Assembly (NCBI RefSeq): GCF_964355755.1
Contig: NC_092670.1
Span: 13,269,201 to 13,333,200, forward strand
Length of the DNA stretch: 64,000 nucleotides
Reading direction: 5' to 3'
Source: Antedon mediterranea
Lineage: Eukaryota > Echinodermata > Crinoidea > Comatulida > Antedonidae
The notes beneath the pieces are model-generated. The model was not told the origin of the DNA, ran no database searches, and saw nothing but the letters and a program-made list of their open reading frames with translations. Both the position numbers and the translations under genes were made by a program. Positions 27,901 to 37,190 of this stretch are shown here, one piece after another (position 1 is the stretch's first letter; each line of letters starts with the position of its first letter).

Positions 27901-30187
27901 TAGACTTATACAAGTCAACTATATTGAAATCGAGAAGCTGTTTAATCTCAACGCAAATTATGTAAGTACAGAATTTGATTTTTTAAAGTTATCCTCGGCA
28001 ATATGTCTAAATATATATGGAAAACAAATTTAAAGCAAATATTAAATACAAAATAAATATGTTCCCTTTTCTTTGTTACATTCAAACTATCTACAATTAC
28101 TTTACGTTTATTTATTGTTGTTTTTCAGGCGCTTTCTTCAGTAGAGGGTGGAAGCGGTCTTGGATTCTTTGAGTGGATGTGGTTGATCCTAGCCATTCTC
28201 ATTTTCTTGGCTGCTCTCATTGCAGCCATCCTCATGTGCTGCTGTGTAAGAAGGTAGGTAGGAAAAGAAAGAGATAGCTGGCTCGTCTGCTTGTGTCCTG
28301 TTGCTTGTTCGATTAGTTCAATTTTCATTTAATTTATTAGGAGAATTTTATTCAATAATGGTGACAGTTTTCTTACACAGATATTTATTACAATTATATT
28401 TTTGACAAAAATATATATTTTCAATTACAGGAAAAAAGTGTTGAGAACTGATGAGCAATATTTAACACACTGGAAAGGGTAAGTAAATACCTTTATATAT
28501 GCATAATTATGTTTTACATTGATTTATTCAACACGATTTTGAAATTGAGATTAAATTGTTCAACTGAATAAATTTTTAATTCATTTTACATTTTCAGTAA
28601 AAAGGTTCGGAGGGTTGATGAATATGGCATGGATGTATTAAGTGGGTATGTTATTTACATTTACTATAATTGAGTAACTATATACACATAGTAGAACCAA
28701 TCCTCAATCGGAACACCTCTATCCAAGGGACACTCCACTCAGAGAACGAGGACCAAATGTGTTTTAACACTTCAACCAAGATACACACACTTTGCTGGGT
28801 TGCAAAGGTATCTTTTTAATAGTGGTGGTGTAGTAGTAAACCCACAATCTATTTGGTTATCGAGTAAAAGCTCACACATTTATATTTTTTATATTTATAG
28901 TGACTCTGGTATTGGTGCTGATGAGGCAGACGGACACAAGAACCTATATGAACTTCAGGTATGTGAAAGAAAGATTTATTTATCCAGAAGACATATTAAT
29001 TGGAAAGGAATAAATTTAGGTGTATAGTTACCAAGAGCACTATTGGAAAACGGGTGTATGTTTTGAAATTATTAATATTTTGCTATATATTATCTGGTTT
29101 TCAGGAGGTAACATTGAATATGGATAATGACATTATTCAAGATAATCGTCAGATTCAGATGACATCATTCATTACGCCCAGCGGTGCAGCTGGTGGCTTG
29201 GCAAATGGAGCATATCGAAGTGCAGCTGCAGGTGGCTTAGTCAACGGTGGCTTAGTCAACGGTGGATATCAAAGCACTGCAGGTGGCTTAGTCAATGGTG
29301 GATACCAAACATCTGCAGGTGGCTTCGTCAATGGTGGATACCAAGGAACTGGGGGTGGTTTTGTTAATGGTGCATATGTTGGAGAGGGATTAGTCAATGG
29401 AGGGTTCCACCGAAATGCAGAAGTTTCTCCTGCAGGAGGATATCAACGTCTAGATGATTCTGGTAGCATCGGTAACATCACTGTATCGTCTTTTGTTGGA
29501 GGTATACCATCAGGTGGAGCACACACTGTTTCTAGTAATACATTACATGTATCAAATCCTGGATATGGTCATAGTCAACAGAGTCTTCAGCAAAATGGTG
29601 GGTCTGCTGCAGTTTTTGTGAGTAAACAAAGCTCTGTATCCTCGTACAACAATGGCTTGGATGTCACTCCTACAAGATATTCTGAGAGCAATCTGAGACG
29701 TGCTGGTTCTTCAAACTCTATATTTAGTGATGGTTCTGTTACCGTTAAAGTCGGACAACATAATAGCCAGGGGTCGGGACTGCTAACACGCACGCATTCC
29801 ACAACTCCTCAATCGGGAGAATGGCTGCAGTCATCGACCATCCACGTTTCAGGGACCCCTCAAAAAGATGGTTTAATAACGGCAAAGAGTGAACCAAACA
29901 TACGACAAGATGACAACGGGTTTCAGAATTCCTTTCAGACCACTGTAGAAAAAAATAGTGTTTATAATGACAAAGATGGAGGGTCAGTTCGAGAAGAATA
30001 TACCCGCACAGACACAACTACGGCACATAGGCTACCTGCCGGGGCTTTTGGTGGTAACCTGAGCACGTCAATGTTACAGAATTTACACTTTCACGACATC
30101 TCGGATGACGACGATGACGATCCGAAAGACCGTTATGCATACGCATACAATGTAGATGATAGACTTAGTCTTAGCGACTCAGATTAA
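1..30187 (+). CDS. Giant non-classical cadherin (CDH23-like architecture), 3' part, 66 exons
   Basis: Calcium-dependent cell-surface adhesion protein with about 32 cadherin repeats, one membrane helix and a cytoplasmic tail. Exons read from GT-AG sites with consistent phase: 1-145, 591-641, 963-1142, 1361-1465, 1781-1906, 2378-2456, 2757-2866, 3073-3252, 3638-3787, 4261-4475, 4875-5124, 5416-5664, 6015-6269, 6748-6850, 7070-7188, 7489-7613, 7826-7925, 8087-8186, 8438-8688, 8975-9143, 9311-9456, 9566-9884, 10190-10476, 10872-11076, 11201-11377, 11708-11958, 12175-12273, 12604-12705, 12805-12954, 13145-13273, 13367-13492, 13669-14112, 14242-14358, 14673-14841, 15082-15215, 15552-15758, 15847-15954, 16104-16217, 16402-16495, 17107-17298, 17491-17606, 17971-18448, 18633-18851, 19341-19651, 19913-20029, 20163-20343, 20501-20604, 20918-21058, 21724-21817, 21947-22150, 22348-22556, 22976-23150, 23621-23838, 24255-24449, 25164-25271, 25576-25708, 25929-26171, 26271-26554, 26813-26901, 27275-27430, 27904-27961, 28129-28253, 28431-28478, 28598-28645, 28901-28958, 29105-30187. 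Sum 11,827 nt, about 3,941 residues. The N-terminus is outside the window; the first exon may begin at base 3 after an AG. No EGF, laminin-G or catenin-binding region is visible, which argues against Fat, CELSR and classical cadherins. CDH23/Dachsous-type naming is inference. Confidence 0.93.
2013..2115. repeat. Small imperfect foldback
   Basis: ATTCAGAAGGAATCTTGGAA at the left pairs with TTCC..CAGGCTCCTTCTGAAT at the right, about 35 bp arms with mismatches and a short spacer. MITE-like; in a cadherin intron. Confidence 0.45.
3870..4200 (+). mobile_element. SINE remnants with (TTA)n microsatellite
   Basis: GCCTTGAGCACTCTAGAGTG then ACTATAAAAATC leads into (TTA)n at 3938-3978, a typical SINE/L2-type tail. 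The adjacent 4030-4090 shares GGTGTTAGAATAAAGTCTTCTCGG with the SINE body at 45215. In a cadherin intron. Confidence 0.5.
6464..6617. mobile_element. Half copy of the TTAA foldback family
   Basis: Matches the right half of the element at 54986-55395: GAAAACTCATG, TGTGACGTCACAG, ATCATATGTACATCC, ATACGTTGTTAAAATATGGT, and ends CCTTTAA with TTAA at 6614-6617. The left inverted repeat is missing. In a cadherin intron. Confidence 0.7.
6748..11958 (+). other. Cadherin EC repeats, second block (exons 14-26)
   Basis: Linkers: DINDNNP (exon 14), DINDNSP (17), DVNDNNP (19), DINDNSP (21), DVNDNIP (22), DVNDNGP (23), DVNDEVP (25) and NVDEQTQ (26). The last lacks the usual D-x-N-D-N acids, so that joint may be calcium-poor. 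LDRE/VDRE motifs (for example in exons 19, 22, 23 and 24) and DxD motifs recur once per repeat. Exon 15 has two AGs four bases apart (ending 7065 and 7069); only the second keeps the frame. Exon 23 has a duplicated acceptor region just upstream. Confidence 0.9.
7335..7415 (-). mobile_element. tRNA-like SINE head, antisense
   Basis: On the - strand TGTCCGAGTGGTTAAAGCAG is a good Leu/Ser-type box A. The box B is degenerate. In a cadherin intron. Confidence 0.4.
16548..16920 (+). mobile_element. Retroelement remnants with (TA)n blocks and a hammerhead-like core
   Basis: Three (TA)n blocks (16548-16572, 16605-16620, 16758-16776) bracket a repeat containing CTGATGA (16630-16636), GGGC/GCCC stem and GAAA (16653-16656). 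Farther right, GCGATTTGGTCACTTGGAAA and GCGCTATATAAATCC lead to an (AATA)n tail at 16889-16915, a SINE/L2-type 3' end. In a cadherin intron. Confidence 0.55.
18905..19035 (+). mobile_element. SINE fragment (family of 39175)
   Basis: Contains GAAGCTGTAGCTTGCCTTCTA and CCAGGGTTGTAACTC, then ACTCCACTCCCTAAAACCTC, shared with 22570-22700. In a cadherin intron. Confidence 0.45.
21150..21360 (-). mobile_element. tRNA-derived SINE, antisense
   Basis: On the - strand GGGTCCTGGGTTCAAGTCC is a box B, followed by the body CTCCACTCCCAAAGACTTAA and an end shared with 46795-46940 (CGAGTAACCCGCCAATTACA on the + strand). In a cadherin intron. Confidence 0.6.
22570..22700 (+). mobile_element. SINE fragment (family of 39175)
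   Basis: Contains GTGGTTATCGTGCTTGCGTA, a box-B-like GTTCAATTCTGA, and ACTCCACTTCCAAAGCCTCA. In a cadherin intron. Confidence 0.45.
23855..23965. mobile_element. Foldback element fragment (family of 49816)
   Basis: AACTAGTTTGACAAAAAAGTGTG and TGGTAGTGATATGACATCATC match the inverted halves of the 49816 element. In a cadherin intron. Confidence 0.45.
24507..25145 (+). repeat. Intronic direct duplication around an (AT)n microsatellite
   Basis: Copy 1 (24507-24885) and copy 2 (24936-25145) share AATGATAAACAATAAAGAAG at their starts, then AGGAAGCTC/GGGAGCTC and CTATGTGTTAATTTTATATA near their ends. Copy 2 lacks about 150 internal bases. They are separated by (AT)n at 24886-24920. This is the longest cadherin intron. 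Confidence 0.7.
26813..27961 (+). other. Cadherin membrane-proximal non-EC region (exons 59-61)
   Basis: Exons 59-61 give about 101 residues between the last EC repeat and the membrane helix. They have no cadherin linker. The order is a beta strand (RVILIIDASV), a charged helix with SKEEELTELLSNITG, a second strand (VIDSIETYIDADG), and then a strand-turn-strand ending QVIFHVINQETG. This layout resembles the membrane-adjacent (MAD) ferredoxin-like domains described in CDH23 and PCDH15. The assignment rests on strand and helix pattern only and is inference. A structural prediction would decide. Confidence 0.6.
28129..28253 (+). other. Cadherin transmembrane exon
   Basis: Exon 62 encodes the single membrane-spanning helix. 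A short Ser/Gly-rich stalk (SSVEGGSGLGFFEW) leads into about 23 hydrophobic residues beginning MWLILAILIFLAALI and ending at a Cys triplet followed by VRR, which stops transfer and marks the cytoplasmic face. The three cysteines at the inner leaflet are plausible palmitoylation sites (inference). Exit phase is 2, matching the mini-exons that follow. Confidence 0.93.
28431..28645 (+). other. Two duplicated 48-nt juxtamembrane mini-exons
   Basis: Exons 63 (28431-28478) and 64 (28598-28645) are each exactly 48 nt and phase 2 on both sides. Their products align: KKVLRTDEQYLTHWKG and KKVRRVDEYGMDVLSG share KKV.R.DE. They look like a tandem exon duplication and can be skipped or used singly without changing frame. 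They encode the basic juxtamembrane part of the tail. Both have good splice sites. Confidence 0.85.
28901..30187 (+). CDS. Cadherin cytoplasmic tail and terminal exon
   Basis: Exon 65 (28901-28958) joins in frame to the 1,083-nt terminal exon 29105-30187, which ends in TAA. The tail carries five or six copies of a Gly-rich repeat of the type GGLVNGGYQ (29190-29410), a Ser/Thr/Gln-rich middle, and an acidic end (SDDDDDDP near 30100) closing with LSLSDSD. No catenin-binding region and no obvious C-terminal PDZ ligand are seen. The Gly-Asn repeat predicts a disordered, possibly low-complexity segment. An upstream ATG at 29000 lies in the intron and is not a separate gene start: the AG at 29103-29104 and phase 0 fit the preceding exon. 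Confidence 0.9.
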
Positions 30188-30725
30188 TTTATTTTACTAT
30201 TTATAACAGTAATAACAAAAGGAAAATAATGAATATAAGTAGGATCGAATATGTAGTTTAGAATTCTTCAAATATAATGCAAAGGAGATATTGTATTTTA
30301 TTATTATAAACATTTTATTTACGTATTACGTATTTTAAGATTGTTTTCAGATATAATCGGTATTATTGGTAATTAATTTGTAACAACTGAATTTAAATAT
30401 TAATAGTAGTAGTTAGATATAACCTATAACCTAGTCTGGGTTCCAGACGGAGTTTTGACTTAATATTAATAAAAAGATAACTATTTTGGCACATATGGAG
30501 TTTCGTACGTATACTACTTGAGCTTGTACTTCAGACAAACATCGAAAAGCCTCGAAATAACTACAGACTTGGGGCAAGTGTACCTATAAATTGTAGTCCG
30601 TACAGTTATAGTAAATGAGTAGTGTAGTGTATCCGTAATTTATATAAAAAGGGCTACTGATTTACCACAATTGTAAAAAATTACATCTTAAATGTTTACA
30701 TTGGTTTATTTAAAATAAAAATAAA
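30188..30725 (+). other. Cadherin 3' UTR with candidate poly(A) signals
   Basis: After the stop at 30185-30187 the sequence is AT-rich and noncoding. AATAAA hexamers are at 30468-30473, 30714-30719 and 30720-30725, all on the + strand. The first gives a 3' UTR of about 300 nt, the others about 540 nt. Which is used cannot be told without 3' end data. Confidence 0.5.
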
Positions 30726-32380
30726 ATGGGTGGTCGATGGGGCCTCCAAGTAATTACCCATTAAGTTAGTCCTCTATTAGGTACCTCTAAAAAATTTTTA
30801 GTTGATGGTAGACCTACTGAAATGATGTCGGAAATACGATGAGATAAGAGGTTACCAAATCACCTTTGACGCATTTTAAGACACATCAGTGTCTCAATAG
30901 TGGTTAATTTAGACACACTGAACATGGCAATATTAAGTAACAATGTACATAATTAGTATTTCAATTTTTTACAATAAATATTGGAATTGTGTATTGTCAT
31001 ATTTGCTGGATCTATACAATGTGTGTGGAGCCTTTCGAGCCAAAACCAAGAAACCCTTTCGAAATGACAAAATTATCGTCGAAAAGGGCAAAAATAATAT
31101 TAGTACTTATTTTATCGAAAAGGTAGGCCTAACATGCGTAGAACACAATATGGGATTCTAAGGATATCAATTATAATATAGTAACAAGTAATGTCAAAAA
31201 ATAAAAGCTTCGTAATTTGGCCATTTTTCAACAAATTTTTCCTCTATTATATGACAGAGATTTTTCGAAAAATTGAAAAAATATCTACTTTTTAAGATAT
31301 GCTGAGGTAACATGCGCAGAAAACATTATGTGATTCTGCGCATGTCAATTATGATATAATAATCTAGTTCAATATGTTGAGGTAACATGCGCAGAATCAC
31401 ATCCATTATGTGATAATTTGCGCATGTTATAGTAAACAGTTATATCAAAAAATAAAAGGGTCGAAATTTGGTAATTTCCCTGTACTATATCGATATTTTA
31501 AAATTCAATTATAATGCATTATATATATATTGCCATATATGCGCATATATTGCGTTATCATCATTTTATAGAGTCATACGGTAGTAACCAGTTATGTAAC
31601 GAAATAAAAGTGTCGAAATTTGGTCATTTTTCGAAAATTTTCCTGTACTATTAGCCTATAGTACAGGGATTTTTTCAAAAATTGCCAAAATATTGACTTT
31701 TTAAAATTCAATTATTATGCATTAATATTGCCATATATGCGCATTATATTGTCATATATGCGCATTATATTGCGTTATCATCATTTTAAAGAGTCATAGT
31801 AACTATTAACGACTCAACTGACAAATTTTAAAAAAATCACTATTTTATTTTTTTGGGCTATTTAGGGAATGATATACCTTGTGGTATATTCAGATATTCA
31901 CAATTTTAACTAGAAATATGAAATTAAAAAATCAAAATACCACTCAATTAAAAGTGTGTGTTACTATTGTCACCAAAGACTAACTCCACTACAAATGCCA
32001 TGAAAGATTCACTCAAATGACATATTAACACCTATTTTGTCATAGGAAACCCTTTCAAGTGCACAACAATGGTGTTAATTGCACAGCAAACTGTGTAATG
32101 TTGTTAAAATGATTGTCATTATTTTATTCAATACTCACTTAAACTTGTTTAGTTATTATTAGAGTATTAATATTAGAATTAAATACCCCGGAGAAATTAT
32201 GTGAACACCGTAATGATATTATTATTGAATATTCTCACAATACTTAAACTAAAGTAAAAATACAAAAAACAATTAAATGAAAAACAATATTTTAAACTTA
32301 TTTTTAGTTACAAATCTATGTACACACTAAATATATACAGAAATAGTGTAGTGTCTGTAGGCCTACAAAAACATTAGTAA
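30726..32380. repeat. Noncoding flank with decayed satellite copies
   Basis: No gene is seen here. From about 31190 to 31830 there are diverged copies of the same elements that form the array to the right: TGCGCATG hairpin halves, 'ataaaagggtcgaaa' runs, and CTGTACTAT palindromes near 31485 and 31655. They also contain a segment repeated at least twice, ATATTGCCATATATGCGCAT. The remainder (31830-32380) is AT-rich single-copy-looking sequence. Confidence 0.65.
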
Positions 32381-35300
32381 CCATTTATGTCAAAAGTGGT
32401 TACTATAGCTCAATTGACATGCGCAAAACCCATTATTCGACTTTGCGCATGTTTACTATACTATAGTAACCATTTATGTCAAAAAATAAAAGGGTCGAAA
32501 ATCGGCCATTTTACGAAAATTTCCATGTACTATAGCACAGGGATTTTTCAAAAAATGGGAAATTTTCGACCTTTTTATTTTTCGATAAAACTGCTTACTA
32601 TAGCTCAATTGACATGCACAGAACCCATTATTCGCCTCTGCACATGTTTATTATACTATAGTAACCATTTATGTAAAAAAAAAAAAAGGGTCGAAAATCG
32701 GCCATTTTATGAAAATTTCCATGTACTATAGCACAGGGATTTTTCAAAAAATGGCAAATTTTCGACCTTTTTATTTTTCGATAAAACTGCTTACTATAGC
32801 ACAATTGACATGCGCAAAACCCATTATTCGCCTTTGCGCATGTTTATTATACTGTAGTAACCATTTATGTCAAAAAATAAGGGTCGAAAATCGGCCATTT
32901 TACGAAAATTTCCTTGTACTATATATAGTACAGGGATTTTATCATAAAATTTTTATTTTTCGATAAAACTGGTTACTATAGCACAATTGACATGCGCAGA
33001 ACCCATTATTCGACTCTGCGCATGTTTATTATACTATAGTAACCATTTATGTCAAAAGTGGTTACTATAGCTCAATTGACATGTGCAGAACCCATTATTC
33101 GACTCTGCGCATGTTTATTATACTGTAGTAACCATTTATGTCAAAAAATAAAAGGGTCGAAAAACGGCCATTTTTCGAAAATTTCCATGTACTATAGCAC
33201 AGGGATTTTCCAAAAAATGGCAAATTTTTGACTTTTTAATTTTTCGATAAAACTGGTTACAAAAGCACAATTGACATGCGCAGAACCCATTATTCGACTC
33301 TGCGCATGTTTATTATACTATAGTAACCATTTATGTCAACAAATAAAAGGGTCGAAAATCGGCCATTTTACGAAAATTTCCCTGTACTATAGTACAGGGA
33401 TTTTTCAAAAAATGTCAAATTTTCGACCTTATTATTTTTCAATAAAACTGGTTACTATAGCACAATTGACATGCGCAGAACCCATTATTCGCCTCTGCGC
33501 ATGTTTATTATACTGTAGTAACCAATTATGTCAAAAAATAAATGGGTCGAAAATCGGCCATTTTACGAAATGGCAAATTTTCGACTTTTAAATTTTTCGA
33601 TAAAACTGGTTACTATAGCACAATTGACATGCGCAGAACCCATTATTCGACTCTGCGCATGTTTATTATACTATAGTAACCATTTATGTCAAAAGTGGTT
33701 ACTATAGCTCAATTGACATGCGCAGAACCCATTATTCGACTCTGCGCATGTTTATTATACTGTAGTAACCATTTATGTCAAAAAATAAAAGGGTCGAAAA
33801 ACGGCCATTTTTCGAAAATTTTCGACCTTAATATTTTTCAATAAAACTGGTTACTATAGCACAATTGACATGCGCAGAACCCATTATTCGCCTCTGCGCA
33901 TGTTTATTATACTGTAGTAACCATTTATGTCAAAAAATAAATGGGTCGAAAATCGGCCATTTTACGAAAATTTCCCCGTACTATAGCACAGGGATTTTTC
34001 AAAAAATGGCAAATTTTCGACCTTTTTATTTTTCGATAAAACTGCTTACTATAGCACAATTGACATGCGCAGAACCCATTATTCGCCTTTGCGCACGTTT
34101 ATTATACTGTAGTAACCATTTATGTCAAAAAATAAAAGGGTCGAAAAACGGCCATTTTTCGAAAATTTCCATGTACTATAGCACAGGGATTTTCCAAAAA
34201 TGGCAAATTTTCGACTTTTTAATTTTTCGATAAAACTGGTTACAAAAACACAATTGACATGCGCAGAACCCATTATTCGACTCTGCGCATGTTTATTATA
34301 CTATAGTAACCATTTATGTCAACAAATAAAAGGGTCGAAAATCGGCCATTTTACGAAAATTTCCATGTACTATAGCACAGGGATTTTCCAAAAAATGGCA
34401 AATTTTCGACTTTTTAATTTTTCGATAAAACTGGTTACAAAAGCACAATTGACATGCGCAGAACCCATTATTCGACTCTGCGCATGTTTATTATACTATA
34501 GTAACCATTTATGTCAACAAATAAAAGGGTCGAAAATCGGACATTTTACGAAAATTTCCTTGTACTATAGTACAGGGATTTTTCAAAAAATGTCAAATTT
34601 TCGACCTTATTATTTTTCAATAAAACTGGTTACTATAGCACAATTGACATGCGCAGAACCCATTATTTGCCTCTGCGCATGTTTATTATACTGTAGTAAC
34701 CATTTATGTCAAAAAATAAATGGGTCGAAAATCGGCCATTTTACGAAATGGCAAATTTTCGACTTTTAAATTTTTCGATAAAACTGGTTACTATAGCACA
34801 ATTGACATGCGCAGAACCCATTATTCGACTCTGCGCATGTTTATTATACTATAGTAACCATTTATGTCAAAAGTGGTTACTATAGCTCAATTGACATGCG
34901 CAGAACCCATTATTCGACTCTGCGCATGTTTATTATACTGTAGTAACCATTTATGTCAAAAAATAAAAGGGTCGAAAAACGGCCATTTTTCGAAAATTTT
35001 CGACCTTAATATTTTTCAATAAAACTGGTTACTATAGCACAATTGACATGCGCAGAACCCATTATTCGCCTCTGCGCATGTTTATTATACTGTAGTAACC
35101 ATTTATGTCAAAAAATAAATGGGTCGAAAATCGGCCATTTTACGAAAATTTCCCCGTACTATAGCACAGGGATTTTTCAAAAAATGGCAAATTTTCGACC
35201 TTTTTATTTTTCGATAAAACTGCTTACTATAGCACAATTGACATGCGCAGAACCCATTATTCGCCTTTGCGCACGTTTATTATACTGTAGTAACCATTTA

Positions 35301-37190
35301 TGTCAAAAAATAAAAGGGTCGAAAAACGGCCATTTTTCGAAAATTTCCATGTACTATAGCACAGGGATTTTCCAAAAATGGTAAATTTTCGACTTTTTAA
35401 TTTTTCGATAAAACTGGTTACAAAAACACAATTGACATGCGCAGAACCCATTATTCGACTCTGCGCATGTTTATTATACTATAGTAACCATTTATGTCAA
35501 CAAATAAAAGGGTCGAAAATCGGCCATTTTACGAAAATTTCCATGTACTATAGCACAGGGATTTTCCAAAAAATGGCAAATTTTCGACTTTTTAATTTTT
35601 CGATAAAACTGGTTACAAAAGCACAATTGACATGCGCAGAACCCATTATTCGACTCTGCGCATGTTTATTATACTATAGTAACCATTTATGTCAACAAAT
35701 AAAAGGGTCGAAAATCGGACATTTTACGAAAATTTCCTTGTACTATAGTACAGGGATTTTTCAAAAAATGTCAAATTTTCGACCTTATTATTTTTCAATA
35801 AAACTGGTTACTATAGCACAATTGACATGCGCAGAACCCATTATTTGCCTCTGCGCATGTTTATTATACTGTAGTAACCATTTATGTCAAAAAATAAATG
35901 GGTCGAAAATCGGCCATTTTACGAAAATTTCCCTGTACTATAGTACAGGGATTTTTCATAAAATGGCAAATTTTCGACTTTTTAATTTTTCGATAAAACT
36001 GGTTACTATAGCACAATTGACATGCGCAGAACCCATTATTTGACTCTGCGCATGTTTATTATACTATAGTAACCATTTATGTCAAAAGTGGTTACTATAG
36101 CTCAATTGACATGCGCAGAACCCATTATTCGACTCTGCGCATGTTTATTATACTGTAGTAACCATTTATGTCAAAAAATAAAAGGGTCGAAAAACGGCCA
36201 TTTTTCCAAAATTTCCATGTACTATAGCACAGGGATTTTCAAAAAAATGGCAAATTTTCGACTTTTTTATTTTTCGATAAAACTGGTTACTACAGCACAA
36301 TTGACATGCGCAGAACCCATTATTCGTCTCTGCGCATGTTTATTATACTATAGTAACCATTTATGTCAAAAGTGGTTACTATAGCTCAATTGACATGCGC
36401 AGAACCCATTATTCGACTCTGCGCATATTTATTATACTATAGTAACCATTTATGTCAAAAAATAAAAGGGTCTAAAATCGGCCATTTTACAAAAATTTCC
36501 AGGGATTTTTAAAAAAAAAGCAAATTTTCGACCTTTTTATTTTTCAATAAAACTGGTTACTATAGCACAATTGACATGCGCAGAACCCATTATTCGACTC
36601 TACGCATGTTTATTATACTATAGTAACCATTTATGTCAAAAGTGGTTACTATAGCTCAATTGACATGCGCAGAACCCATTAATCGACTCTGCGTATGTTT
36701 ATTATACTATAGTAACCATTTATGTCAAAAACGAAAAGGGTCGAAAATCGGCCATTTTACAAAAATTTCCCTGTACTATAGTACAGGGATTTTTCAAAAA
36801 ATGGCATATTTTCGACCTTTTTATTTTTTGATAAAACTGGTTACTACAGCACAATTGACATGCGCAGAACCCATTATTCGACTCTGCGCATGTTTATTAT
36901 ACTATAGTAACCATTTATCTAAACAAATAAAAGGGTAAAAAAACGGACAATTTTGCGAAAATTTCCATGTACTATAGCACAGGGATTTTCCAAAAAATGG
37001 CAAATTTTCGACTTTTTTATTTTTCGAAAAAAATGGTTACCATAGCACAATTGTCATGCGCAGAACCCATTATTCGACTTTGCGCATGTTTATTATACTA
37101 TAGTAACCATTTATGTCAAAAGTGGTTACAAAAAATAAAAGGGTCGAAAATCGGCCATTTTTCGAAAATTTCCCTGTACTATATATAGTA
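32381..37190. repeat. Tandem satellite array of two alternating foldback modules
   Basis: About 4.8 kb of tandem repeats with a main unit near 195-198 bp. Each unit has two parts. Module H is about 90 bp, bounded by inverted GGTTACTATAG/CTATAGTAACC, and holds a hairpin with stem CATGCGCAGA/TCTGCGCATG. Module P is about 105 bp, an imperfect inverted repeat running from GGGTCGAAAAT to ATTTTCGACC and centred on CCCTGTACTATAGTACAGGG. I count about 29 H modules by hand. P is sometimes missing, giving H-H joins (for example 33040-33130). Because the unit is close to a multiple of three and contains few stops, long open frames (up to 221 codons at 35378-36043) run through it; I do not consider these genes. 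It lies between the 3' ends of the cadherin and AAAS. Confidence 0.95.
33190..35910. repeat. Higher-order repeat, period 1178 bp
   Basis: Within the satellite a block of several monomers is repeated at an offset of 1178 bp: 34079-34233 matches 35257-35411, and 33865 matches 35043, with only scattered single-base differences. A distinctive monomer with an internal deletion ('acgaaatggcaaatt', near 33569 and 34747) marks the register. The third copy, starting near 35550, is partial and lacks that deletion. This is a recent multi-monomer amplification inside an older array. Confidence 0.85.

Noticed and set aside
29000-29104. Separate gene starting at ATG 29000
   Set aside because: The 35 codons before 29105 lie in an intron; a good acceptor at 29103-29104 joins exon 65 in phase.
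29587-30017. - strand ORFs inside the cadherin terminal exon
   Set aside because: They are shadows of the + strand coding exon, whose frame is supported by splice phase and the transmembrane and tail context.
32381-37190. CRISPR-like array of hairpin repeats
   Set aside because: The units are contiguous with no unique spacers, the unit is far longer than a CRISPR repeat, and the genome is eukaryotic.
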